NCBI GenBank assembly: GCA_949130495.1
Contig: OX422207.1
Coordinates: forward strand, 709,748,456-709,812,455
DNA length: 64,000 nucleotides
Origin: Sambucus nigra
Lineage: Eukaryota > Streptophyta > Magnoliopsida > Dipsacales > Adoxaceae
Direction of reading: 5' to 3'
Both the position numbers and the translations under genes were made by a program. The notes under the pieces were generated by a model that saw nothing but the letters and a program-made list of their open reading frames with translations, did no database searches and had not been told where the DNA came from. This document shows, piece after piece, positions 45,544 through 56,610 of the stretch. Numbering within the stretch: position 1 is the stretch's first letter; every line of letters begins with the position of its first letter.

Positions 45544-48418
45544 TGTGACACCCTTCCAATTTTAACCACGAGTGATCAGTCATCCATCAAAATAACCAGG
45601 AGTCTCGTTTGGTTCATTCTTAGCATCACTGTTGAAAACTTTTTAAATTACTAATCAACTATGCCAAAGTAAGTCGGTGCCCAATTTTATCTTTAATTAA
45701 TATAACAACATGCGAAATATGAATACAATAACCAAACCATCCACATAATTTTAATAGTATGAATAAATCATACAATAAATAGATAAATAAATAATACCAA
45801 ATCATCCATCGATTCCCAAAACAAAATCCAAAAATAAATCTAAAGGAAATAAAATTGAATCCAAAACATAGTCTGATAAATAAACTAAAACTAATGTATC
45901 AGCTGAAGGGGCAACATGCCCAATGAAATACTGAAATGTAAATCCTAATCTAGGAATGAATAACTTAAGTATCCAAGTAACTCCTTCATGCCTCCACAAA
46001 TGTTGCAGCAATGCATCCCTGGAATGAGTCATCAAGCTTGGTGTCCCTGAGGCTTAACACCTAAAATGTTTTGGAAAATATTTTGACATGGGTCAAAGCC
46101 CAAACCCATTGGGAAAATATTTACCAAGTGTTAAAAATGCATTAAGATAAGTTATTAGATATACATGTTAGTTTCACGCACTCTCTCTTGAGTTCCTCAA
46201 CCCTCAACTAAAGTGCACACCTTACATCTCCTACTAACCATCCTAGTTTTGCAACCCAGCCTAATTAGACATAAGTATGTATCTAACTATAATAGGTTTG
46301 GCTCCCCCTCACCAACCATACAATATGCTACCGTATTAACATTTCTTGTATGTTATTATTCAACCATTTCATTAAGTCTCTCATACTTAAGATATCTTTA
46401 GACATACACTATCTCTCTTTTCTACCGTCACACAAAAGTGGATAAATCACATAAGTATGTATACATCACATTATTTATATATATTACTACGACACCCTTG
46501 GAATGTCCACCGCAATGCAAGGATACTCTGCTATCGAGTCAATGTACCTCTCGTACTATATCAAGGACCATAGGTTCAGAATGTCTCTCTGTACCCTAAA
46601 TTAAACAACACACAATGGAGGTAGACATAGTTCTAAGATTTTAGAATACGCACATACCTAATGTACCCAAATGACCTGCAAGTCCCACTAATACATAACA
46701 CAAAGTAAGACACCCTAAGTTCTATGTTCCGAGGCACAAATCCAAACCTCGCTGGAATCGCTAAGGTTGGATCGCCCTCTGTGCGGAACCTCCCATGATA
46801 GCAGGCAGCGTAGGTATGTTTACACACATAACCAATCACATAATAGGTATTCACACAACCTATATATGCATATATTTAGTAGATATACACACAACCCATC
46901 ATATAAACCCGTACATACTATTTATCTCTCTAAAATATTCAACGTACAAATAATTCTCACACAATATTTCATCACTTTTTTAGTATCACTCAATACCCAA
47001 AGGGTACCAACTATCCTTTAAGGTATTTCAGTAGTTCATACATCCCTATACTACTGGTCTAAGACTTGGGTTCACTCATGCTCTCCGTGACCCGTTCTTA
47101 ATTCTCGCAATTTATTAAGTTTCATATTATGCCCAATCGACCCTAGCTTTGATCCCCTCGTTTTGGCCCAAGTCCTAGTCCCTACCATAGTTCTACGGGA
47201 ACTCACTAAGTCTATAATTGTATTTTAAGAATAATACAAAAGTCTCCCATTTGTTTATTTTTGAAAATGGGGCATCAATAAATAAAATAGCAAAAATCTG
47301 GGCAGCCGAATCAATTCGGCCAAGGATCCGGATCGAATCTCCACGAGTCTTCCTCGTTGCACTATTATGAGATTCTTCCAATTTTAACCAATACAAACTC
47401 TGTGAATCGTACACAAACTCCTATATAATTCAACCCATCATAAAATATATGTGTGGATCGAGTTTCCAACGAATGTCCATTACTAAAACGTCATTAAATC
47501 CATAATTAACAAGAATTTACCAATGGTTACACAACCTTAGTTCTACCTTTTCATGTGTGTTCTTCGTGATACACAGAACTAAATTTATCATAATGTTCCA
47601 AAAGTCATATTTCTTATTATTAAACCCATAAATTAATTCTCTAATATAAATTAGAATCATTAACATGAATTAAACCCATTATATCATCTCAAACTCATGT
47701 GTTCATGCTAGATTACATTTAATTCTACCATAAATATTATAACTATTCAAGAATATACAAGATTAACACTTCCCTCTTGTGAAGGTGGCCTCATTTCATT
47801 TTCATATGATGAAAGTGTCTTCCTCCCCTTGCGATCCACATTCTGATGTAATACCGATGCAAGAATGGTGTTGAATGGTCGTAGAATCCTCTCATCTTCC
47901 TCTCTTATGGACTCTATTTGTTTTCTTTGGTTCTAACCTTAGACTCCTCAAACTATATGATCATATAACACATAGAAATTCATATCTCCTTTAACCCTAG
48001 TCTCCCAAATGATCAAAATACTTTGATGGGGTGTCGGGATGGTCTAAAATCACCCCAAGGCCCAATCAACACACTCGGGTACAGTATTCTGACTATTTTG
48101 ACTCATTGGGAACCCAACCGTGACCTTGAAATCACCATACAAGTCACTCTACTCAAATTTCCTATCTCGGCCTCATATAATCTACACTCGACTCCCGTTT
48201 GAGATATAACATTGTCACATCACTATCACTCATTATAACGTAAAATAATTATTTACTATTCACTTAGTAATAATATTCCATAAATATTCATCTTTATCTG
48301 TCATGATTAATATTTTAATAAACATATAATATTTGATATAATTAAATTACATCACGCGTGTAATTTAAAATAATCAAGTTAATTTAATTTTAAATACTCA
48401 GAAATACGGGGTGTTACA
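45544..48418 (-). mobile_element. 3' LTR of D
   Basis: TGTGACACCC...ACGGGGTGTTACA, the same terminal pattern as A and B. Around 47300-47335 (about 61% along) it has CCGAATCAATTCGG and GATCCGGATC, short palindromes at the place where A and B have theirs. Confidence 0.85.
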
Positions 48419-48433
48419 TACTTTCCCCCTTAC
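48419..48433 (-). other. Polypurine tract of D
   Basis: On minus GTAAGGGGGAAAGTA abuts the 3' LTR start TGTAACACCCCG. Confidence 0.75.
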
Positions 48434-51106
48434 AAAGGAATTTAACACTCGAAACGGGGACATACCTGCAGCGAATAACTCTGGATACTACTCATATATG
48501 TCATGCCCCTGAACCCACATTGACTCGTCATCATTGTGGTACCCCTGCTGAACTCGAACCAAGGGTACCACCTTAGACCGCAGCTTATACTCACTACGAT
48601 CAAGTACTGCCACCGGTCTCTCCTCGTAAGAGATATTCGGCTGCAAGTATATCTCCTCCCATGGAATGTGAAAAAAAGCCCTTTAACTCCTCTAGTACCT
48701 CTTCAGTGACGACACGTGGAGCACATCGTGAATCCGCTGTAAGTTCTCCGATAGTCCCAGACTATATGCCACTGATCACACCCTCTCAATAATCATAGAC
48801 GGTTGCACATATATCGATGCTAGTTTCCCCTTCTTGTCGAACCTCATAACCCCCTTCATAGGAGACACCCGCACCAAAATTTGGTCACCAACCTCTAGAT
48901 CCATGTGCCCCTAGTCTGAGTTAGCATAAATCTTCCGCATGTCTAGAGCTATACGAATGCACTCTCAAATCATCTCAATCTTGACAGTGGTGTCTTGAAT
49001 TATCTATTGACCCAATAGCGTGTTGTCCCTCACCTTTAACCAATAAGCGGGTAAACGATAAGGCAGTCCATACAGTGCCTCAAATGGTGACATGTTAATG
49101 GTGAACGGGTAGGAGTTATTATATGCAGACTCCACTAATGGAAGATATTACTCTCATCCTCCCCCCGAAGTCAAGTATACACCTCCTTATCATATACTCA
49201 AGCATTTAATTAGCTCGCTTCATCTGCCTAACTGTCTATGTGTGATACACGATACTCAACCATAAACCTATTCCTAGGGACTCCTAAAAACTTTGCCTGA
49301 AGTAGGACATAAAATTCTTTTCCCGATCTGACACAATATTAATCAGAACATCATTCATCCGCAATTTCTCAACAACAAACAACTGCGCATAATGCCTCGT
49401 CATAAAATCCTTATGAACCGATAGGAAATGGGCCACATTAGTCAATCGATCCACTATCACACATATTAATTCTTGATCTCACTACAATATCGGTAGCCCG
49501 GTAATAGAATCCATGGATATAGTCTCCTATTTTTATATTAAAATCTCGAGTGGCTACAACATCTTCATCGGTCTCTGGTGGTCTACCTTCACTAGCTGGC
49601 AGATATCAGACTTTGAGACAAACTCTACTATGTCCCACTTCATCCCCAACCACCAATACTGCCTACGCATATCCTGGTACATCTTAACCCTATCCGGATG
49701 TATCAAAAACCTCGACTTGTGAGATTCTTACATCGCTTCATGTCTCAAATTCTCATCCTCTGGAACCATGAGTCTTCCATTGAAGTGCAAGACTCCCTCT
49801 AAACTAATCGAATAAGACTTCGCCCCATCCGTAAACAACTGGAGAACTCTGTCCTGGCACTACTGATCCCCTGCCTGTGCTTTCACCACCCTCATAATGA
49901 TCTGAGGCATGACATCCAATACGTACATATAATCTTTGGCAACCTTGTCATCATGTTAAAGCTCTCTCCACTTTGCCTTTTAAACCTCCACTATCTCCTC
50001 AGCACCCCGTCAGCTCAACACGTCTGTCACCACATTAGCATTCCTAAGATGATATTGAATATCAAACTAGTATTCCTTCATAAACCCCAACCATCTCCTT
50101 TGTCTCATGTTCTAATTCTTCTATGTGAACAGATAATGAAGTGATTTATGGTCCATGATAAATGTAAACTACTTCCCCAAAAGATAATGCCTCAAGATGC
50201 TCAAGGAAAACACAATCGATGCTAACTCTAAGTCGTGCATATGGTAACTCCTCTAATGGGTCTTAAGCTTTCGAGACGTATAAGCTATAGCCCATTCCTC
50301 CTATTGTGGTATACCATTAAGTCCATGCAAGTATGCATCTTTGTAAACATAGTACTCCACTCATCCCCTAGGCAATACGAGTACAGGTGTTGAGGTCAAT
50401 TTATCCTTTAGATCATCGAAAGATAACTGACACTAGTTGTCCCAAACAAATGGCACCCTCTTGCGAGTCAAATTCGTCAACGGACCCGTAATCTTCGAGA
50501 CACCCTTAATGAATTGCCGATAGTATCCGTCCAGCCCCAAAAAATTTCAAACCTCGATCGATGTCGTGGATTGTTCGTACTCCCTCACCGTCGATACCTT
50601 ACTTATATCAACAAAGATACCCCTAGGAGACATAATGTGGCCCAAAAAATTCACCTCCCGAAGGTAATACCCACACTTTTTGAATTTATCGTACAACCGG
50701 TGATCCCATAGTGTCTGTAAAACCATCCATAGATCTTCAGCATGCTCATCCTCAGAACGAGAGTAAACCAGAATTTCATCGATGAACATGATCACAAACT
50801 GGGTAAGGAACTCTCTAAAAACCCTATTCATCATATCCATGAACACTGCTGGCACATTGATGAGCCCAAACTGAATCACCCTAAACTCTTATGACCCATA
50901 TCGTGTCAGAAAAGCAGTCTTAGGAATGCCCTCCACTCTGACGCGTAATTGATGATAACCAACCTCAAATCTATCTTAGAAAAGTAAGGTGCTCCCCTCA
51001 GCTAGTCAAATAGGCCATTGATCTGAGGCAGTGAGTAGTTATTTCGGATCGTGAACTTGTTCAACTCCCTGTGATCATACACAGACGAAATGATCCATCC
51101 CTCTTC
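48434..51106 (-). pseudogene. Eroded pol of D (chromodomain, integrase, RNase H, RT)
   Basis: Minus strand. The longest surviving piece, 50879-50547, is RT with [15 protein letters not shown] and FIDEILVYS (FIDD has become FIDE, a lost catalytic acid). Integrase and chromodomain remnants follow toward 48440, with many stops and frameshifts. Clearly older than A and B. Confidence 0.8.
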
Positions 51107-51154
51107 ACTACACCAAAATGGTCAAATTGGCACCCTTTAAGTGGCTAGCCTTGT

Positions 51155-51305
51155 CACGGTCATTGACCGTGATAAAAAAACATGCATTTTTTATCACGGT
51201 CAATCACCGTAACAAGGCCATGACAAATGCTTGTCATGGTCATTGACGGTGACAAGCCTATAAAGTTGTCACGGTCAATGATCGTGACATGTCCGTGACA
51301 ATTCT
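51155..51305. repeat. Subterminal palindromic repeats of the CACTA element
   Basis: Repeated TTGTCACGGTCATTGACCGTGA-type motifs in both orientations (about 51161, 51192, 51231, 51267, 51292). Such subterminal repeats bind the TnpA-type protein in characterised CACTA elements. Confidence 0.75.
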
Positions 51306-51429
51306 GTCAGTAAAAAACCCTCCCCCTTTTTTCCCTCGATTTCTCTCTCTCTCTCTAGCGGCTGCTCACTCTCTCTCTCTACAACTTTGGTATGTTTTAT
51401 CTCTCTATTTCTCCTCAATTTATCTATAT

Positions 51430-51602
51430 GTGTATGTATATGTGCGTGTGTGTATATATGTGTGTGTAAATGTGCATGTGTGTGTGTATATATGTGTGTG
51501 TAAATGTGCATGTGTGTGTGTGTGGTGTATATATGCGTGTGGGGGGGAGGCAGAAGGCTGTGGGGAGGGGGTATGTGTGTGTGTTTGTATGTGCATATAT
51601 GC

Positions 51603-51652
<50 letters not shown>

Positions 51653-51695
51653 GCGTGCGCGTGTGTGTGTGCGTGTGTGTGTATATGTGCATGTG

Positions 51696-51740
<45 letters not shown>

Positions 51741-51750
51741 GGTGGGCAGG
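51430..51750. repeat. (TG)n/(TA)n microsatellite block
   Basis: Runs of TG, TA and CG dinucleotides with a G-rich insert at 51540-51570, followed by GGGGGAGTGGGCAGGGG. No coding function. Confidence 0.85.
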
Positions 51751-52333
51751 GGCAGCGAGGGGGAGTGGGCAGGGGCAGCGGGGGGAGGGAGTAGGGCAGG
51801 GGGTGTATATGTGCGTACGTGTATTTTTTTAATTAAATTTTTATTGGTTTATTAGATATTGCCCCTCATATTGTAGTACCCCTTGTAAAATAATTAATTG
51901 ATTTAATATTGATTGGTTGTTAATTTTTTTTATAAATTAATAATTAGTGCCCCTTTCATATACAAGTAGGATTGCCCCTCATTGTAAATTAGTAAATTAA
52001 TAATTGTATACTTTAATTGTTAGTTTCATTGATGAAAAGAATAAATTGAGTAGATGAATTAGAAGGAGTACAGGATACACATTTTTTGTTGCCAGTGCGG
52101 TTGGATTATAGTGGATCGATATTGGGTTGGTTAATTTTAAAAGTGGCATGAGCACTTGATTATTGTCCATATGGGGGTGGGATTTTTTAACTTTTTTTGA
52201 AAATTACTTTGTATAACGAACAATATTTATATAGTATGATAATTAAATGAAACATACTTGAAATTACATATAGTGCGCATAGATACTAGCCTTCTAGTTC
52301 TTATGCTTATGCATTCAATAGCCCTTAGACCCG

Positions 52334-52371
52334 TTCGAGAGTCATTACCTCTGTAATGAGATCTCTCGAAT
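52334..52371. repeat. Hairpin upstream of CACTA transposase
   Basis: TTCGAGAGTCATTAC pairs with GTAATGAGATCTCTCGAA across a short loop. It precedes the long palindrome. Confidence 0.6.
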
Positions 52372-52464
52372 TGTCCCGTTTAGACAGTTTGGGACTACAT
52401 AATTTCTATATAATAATATTCTTAGTGTCTTAAAGTTATTACTTTTGGAGGAAGTTCTGTAGTG

Positions 52465-52585
52465 ATGTCCTAATGTTCTCTAGGTACATACTAGATTGAC
52501 AAGTGTGAGTGTTATTTCAATTGATCAATTGAAATAACACTCACACTTGCCAATCTACGTCCTGTACTTGGAGAACTACGGGGAT
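52465..52585. repeat. 50-bp perfect palindrome within a ~120-bp inverted repeat
   Basis: 52500-52549 is a perfect spacerless palindrome centred on CAATTGATCAATTG with arms CAAGTGTGAGTG... The symmetry extends with one mismatch to TAGATTG at 52492-52557 and weaker to GTTCTC(T/C)A(G/A)GTACA on both sides. It lies about 280 bp before the transposase start. Confidence 0.9.
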
Positions 52586-52862
52586 ATGCTTCCGAATGTT
52601 TCTCAAATCGTAAAAATTTGCATGAGATGTTAAGTATATTACATAAAAATGCGGTCTTGAATGGGATAGGACCACTCACCCTTTAGAGGAGATGGAGGAA
52701 ATAGAAATTTCTATTATAAATTTAATTTGAATTTTAAATTTAAAAATCAAATATAAATAAGACATAATTAAATGAAACATACTATAAATCAAAGTTTTGT
52801 TTATAGTAATCCATGAATATACGCTTCTTACCTTTAATAGGTGATTAGTTGTGGTAGTTGTG

Positions 52863-55446
52863 ATGGGATATCTGAAATACAAAGAGTGGATGGGTGAGAC
52901 AAATAGAATGGGGGATGTGTTTCGCAGAGGTGCTAATGAATTTGTGAAATACGCAAAGAGATGTCATAATGATGAAGAGTTTCCTTGTCCGTGTGCTAGG
53001 TGTAAGGATGGTAAGGTGTTTGAGTGGAAATCAGTTGAACTACATTTGTTAAGATTGGGTATGCAAGATAGTTATCGATTTTGGAGTTTTCATGGTGAAT
53101 TAAAAGTTCCTTTTTTCCCCGAACAACCTTCACAACAACCTTCAACAAGTAGGATAGATGTAGAGGGGGAAGACGTAGATCATAATATATTAGAGGATTT
53201 AGTTGATGATGCGTACGGAGTTTATGAAGCAGAGGAGAATGAGGTTACTGATGATGTACAAGGTTCAAGTGCTCATGAAGATATCACGATAAACCTTGAC
53301 GATGACTACCAAAGTTTAAAATTTATGGCGACCCAACCGTTATACTCTTGCTGTGAGAAAGATCAAATAGCTTTACATGCCATGGTTAGTTTGCACAGTA
53401 TGAAGACGCAGTACGATTTGTCTGAAAATAGCGTGACAGGAATTCTGAAATGGGTGAAAGGATTACTACCCAAGGAGAATACGCTTCCAAATAGCTATCA
53501 TGTTATGAAGAAAAGTTTGAAAGGTTTAGTAATGAAGTATAAATCGATTCATGCTTGTGTGTATGACTGCATACTATACCGAAAGGAGTATGAAAATCTC
53601 GACCGTTGTCCGGTTTGCGATGAACCTAGATATGTCCAATCTACTAGTAAAGAAGGCACAAGCTCAAAAGTGCCTCAAAAAGTGTTGAAATATTTTCACG
53701 TTGGGCCTAGATTAAAGAGGTTTTTCACAGTACCATGGATATCGGAGGCAATGACTTGGCATGCTAGGGAAGAAGTAGGGGGTAATCTGGTGCGTCATCC
53801 TACTGATTCTACAGCTTGGAGGAGGATAAGTTATGAGTATCCGGATTTTGCTCAAGAACAGCGCAACATTCGTTTGGCTATATGAACAGATGGTTCCAAT
53901 CTATTTAGAAATCTAAGAACCAATCAGATTGTATGTCCAGTGATCCTAGCCCCACTCAACCTCCCTCCTTCACAGTGTATGAGACCTGAATTTTCGATGA
54001 TGTCTTTGTTAATACCTGGGCCAAAGACACCAAGTGATGACATCATGTCTACCTGTCTCCTTTGGTTGAAGAATTAAATGAGTTATGGGAAGAGGGTGTG
54101 CAATCATTTGACTCTTTTATAAAAGAATAGTTTACGCTGAAAGCTATGTTGATGTGGGCAATTCATGATTTTCCAGCTTATGGGACATTATCCGATTGTG
54201 TAGTACATATTTATTTGGGGTGTTCTATTTGTAGAGAGGAGACTGAATCTCTTCGTCTATCCTTTAGCTCAAAAAATGTATACCATTTCCATAGGAGGTT
54301 TTTATTCCTGATTCATAGTTTTAAATTTGAAAAAGGTTCCAATTTTTATTGGGCGGGGTTGAACATAGGCTACCATCGAGATAACTTTCAGGTTCGGAAA
54401 TTAAAAGTAAATCTTCTGAATGTGTCCCTAATATTTCAGGTAAGAATCCCAAATTTAAGAATGTCAAGCATAAGAAGACCCCAACTGGGAATGAAACTGA
54501 GACAAGAAAGGCATGGTCTAGGAGGTCAATTTTATTTGACTTGCCTTATTGGAAGAATAACCCGGTGCTCCATGTATTGGATGTGATGCATTCAGAGAAG
54601 AACTTCGTTGAACATATTGTGGGCACTTGCCTTGGGGGGAGTCATTCGAAGGATGGAGAAAATGCACGAAAAGACCTTAAATCGTTGAAACTTTAGCCAC
54701 AACTATGGTTGAAAGAAGATAGTAGGGTAAGGACAATAATTCCCCCTGGTGCGTTTACTTTGATGAGTGGGGAAAGGAAGGTGCTTTTAGACACAATATA
54801 TAATTTGAAGAACCCATCTAATTTTTCGTCCAACTTGCAAAAGATTGTGAATTATGCCACTCATGATTTACATAAGTGTAAGTCCTATGATTGGCATGTG
54901 ATCATGCAATTGGTTCCTCTATTGTTTAAGCACTATTTCTCCAAGCACATGGATTTACGGAGGGCTATTATGCAAATTAGTATTACCTTCTCACTCTTGT
55001 GTGAGAAGGTAGTCAATCGAGAACACATAGTGTCCACAAAATTGGCGGTGACCGAAGCAATTTGTGTGTTGGAGAAGTACTTTCCCCTAGCATTCTTTGA
55101 CATAAGTGTTCACTTGTTGGTACACTTATGCGACGAGGCACTTCTTTGTGGTCCAGCTAGATATAGGTGGATGTATCCGTTTGAAAGATTGATGAATTTT
55201 TTTAAATATTACGTCAAGAATACGCGATACATTGCAGGATCAATTGCAGAGGAATACATCACCATGGAGTCATCAATATAAACTAGGGAATATATGCCTG
55301 ACTCGACGAGCATTGATGACACTGATGAGTTCGTCGATGATGGTGGTCATGTGATGGGAAAACAAGTAAAATTAACGAGTTTGCAACATGAACAAGTAGC
55401 TCGCTATCTATTTGACACACATGAAGATGTCAAAGAATGTAGAAAG
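52863..55446 (+). pseudogene. CACTA transposase (TNP2) with DUF4218, disrupted
   Basis: ATG at 52863 (MGYLKYKEWMG). Transposase-associated domain with CPCARC and HLLRLGM...FWSFHGE (residues ~1-80), an acidic linker, then TNP2: CCEKDQIALHAM, RCPVCDEPRY, WHAREEV, RHPTDSTAW. TGA at 53883, a frameshift near 54045, TAG near 54127, further frame changes between 54320 and 54560 and a stop near 54690. LDVMH...EKN (about 54575-54610) is the TNP2 C-terminal signature. From 54709 a DUF4218 region: KSYDWHVIMQ, ICVLEKYFP, HLLVHLCDEA, YRWMYPFERLM, GSIAEEYI. The donor GTAAGT at 55447 ends it. Not functional as it stands. Confidence 0.85.
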
Positions 55447-55708
55447 TAAGTTTAAATTATTTTAATGCTTAACATTATTTTAGAATATTTTAGATTATTT
55501 TATACATGATTAATTTTGTAATATGCAGAAAATATGAAGCCTGTGAGAACAATAAAAGACGAAAAACAATGGTACAATCAGACAGCGTATTTAGGCTGTG
55601 GCTGTCACAAGAGGTAATGATAATGAAAATGGTCGTTATATAACGTTACATTACACTCAAACTTTACAACTAATCTAATTAATTTATCTATATTCTCATC
55701 TCTTAAAG

Positions 55709-56287
55709 ATGGGTGATGCAACATCAAGGCTTGCTCGTCTAGCCACTGAACCCTTGTTCGTGGCACAAGAGTACAAAAAGTATCGATTGAACGGTTACAT
55801 ATTCTACGCAAAAGTGTACGAGGAAAGTATAAATGTACAGAACTTGGGCATTTCATACAGGGCTCTTACTTTCTTTCGAGCGAGCGTAAAAGATAAAAAC
55901 CTCGTTGAAGCTGAAATGACTTACTATGGTGTAATTCGAAATATATTTGAATTGGATTATATAAGCTTTAAAGAGGTTGTATTTTACTATGACTGGGTAA
56001 GAGTTGAGGATAAAAATGCTGGTAAAGTTGATCATATCACCAATTTGATCATGAATGACTTGTCCAAGGTGAAGAGCAACGACCAAGTGAGTGATGAGCC
56101 GTTTGTTTGTGCATTTCAAAAGGTTAACCAAGTGTTTTACTCGGAGTATATCAACAACAAGCCATGGTCAATTGTCCTACATGCGCCAAAACGTCTAAAT
56201 AGTAGTGTCGATGACTTGGTTGCTCCTACCGAATATCAATCCATTTTTTATGATAACCCGAATTTGAAACAATTTTTCAATTTGTAA
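55709..56287 (+). CDS. DUF4216-containing last exon of the CACTA gene
   Basis: 193 open codons after a plausible acceptor CTTAAAG/ATG. Motifs: YKKYRLNGYIFY, NLGISYRA, YYGVIRNIFELDY, VVFYYDW, PFVCAFQKVNQVFY. A small exon (about 55530-55614, KYEACENNKRR) lies between it and DUF4218, with donor GTAATG. DUF4216 regularly follows TNP2 in plant CACTA proteins. It has no internal stop. It is a part of the same gene rather than a separate one. Confidence 0.75.
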   Translation: MGDATSRLARLATEPLFVAQEYKKYRLNGYIFYAKVYEESINVQNLGISYRALTFFRASVKDKNLVEAEMTYYGVIRNIFELDYISFKEVVFYYDWVRVEDKNAGKVDHITNLIMNDLSKVKSNDQVSDEPFVCAFQKVNQVFYSEYINNKPWSIVLHAPKRLNSSVDDLVAPTEYQSIFYDNPNLKQFFNL

Positions 56288-56545
56288 TAAATATTCCAAT
56301 TTGTACTTTATCAATCCATTTTTAATGATTTTAATTGATTTGTACTTTATCATTTTCACTCTTGTGTAGTGTGTGTATGTGCGTGTGGGCAGTAGAGGTG
56401 GGGGTGGGGGTGGGGATGTTTCGAATTTTTAGTAATTGTAGATATTATGAGCTAGATGCTGTTGTTTTTGCAATTAATATTTTCTATAGAACGGGTAAAC
56501 ATCACCTAACGAATACATATAATAGATGAGAAAAGGTTAAATTCA

Positions 56546-56552
<7 letters not shown>

Positions 56553-56602
<50 letters not shown>

Positions 56603-56610
56603 CACACACA
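56553..56610. repeat. (TA)n(CA)n microsatellite
   Basis: TA repeats followed by GACACACA... directly left of the Helitron-like end at 56611. Confidence 0.9.

Larger units (their letters stand above)
45544..51106 (-). mobile_element. Tekay-like element D, 3' part only
   Basis: LTR 45544-48418, PPT, then eroded pol on minus to 51106, where the CACTA element begins. RT, RNase H, integrase and chromodomain are recognisable by alignment with A and B but full of indels. gag, protease and the 5' LTR are not found right of the CACTA element within the window. Confidence 0.85.
51107..56300 (+). mobile_element. CACTA transposon (right end unresolved)
   Basis: Left terminus CACTACACCAAAATGG at 51107 inserted in the RT of D. 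Palindromic subterminal repeats follow, then a (TG)n-rich leader, palindromes and a transposase gene with TNP2, DUF4218 and DUF4216 regions. The matching TTTTGGTGTAGTG end was not found; the stated end is only the end of the coding region. Large open frames at 51275-51855 are microsatellite translations. Confidence 0.85.

Noticed and set aside
51275..51855. Long open frames on both strands over the (TG)n block
   Set aside because: They are translations of dinucleotide repeats and lack any domain or start context.
56361..56371. CTTGTGTAGTG as the right end of the CACTA element
   Set aside because: Only the last 8 bases match the left terminus, and flanking triplets (CTT left, TGT right) do not form a target duplication. 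The right end stays unresolved.
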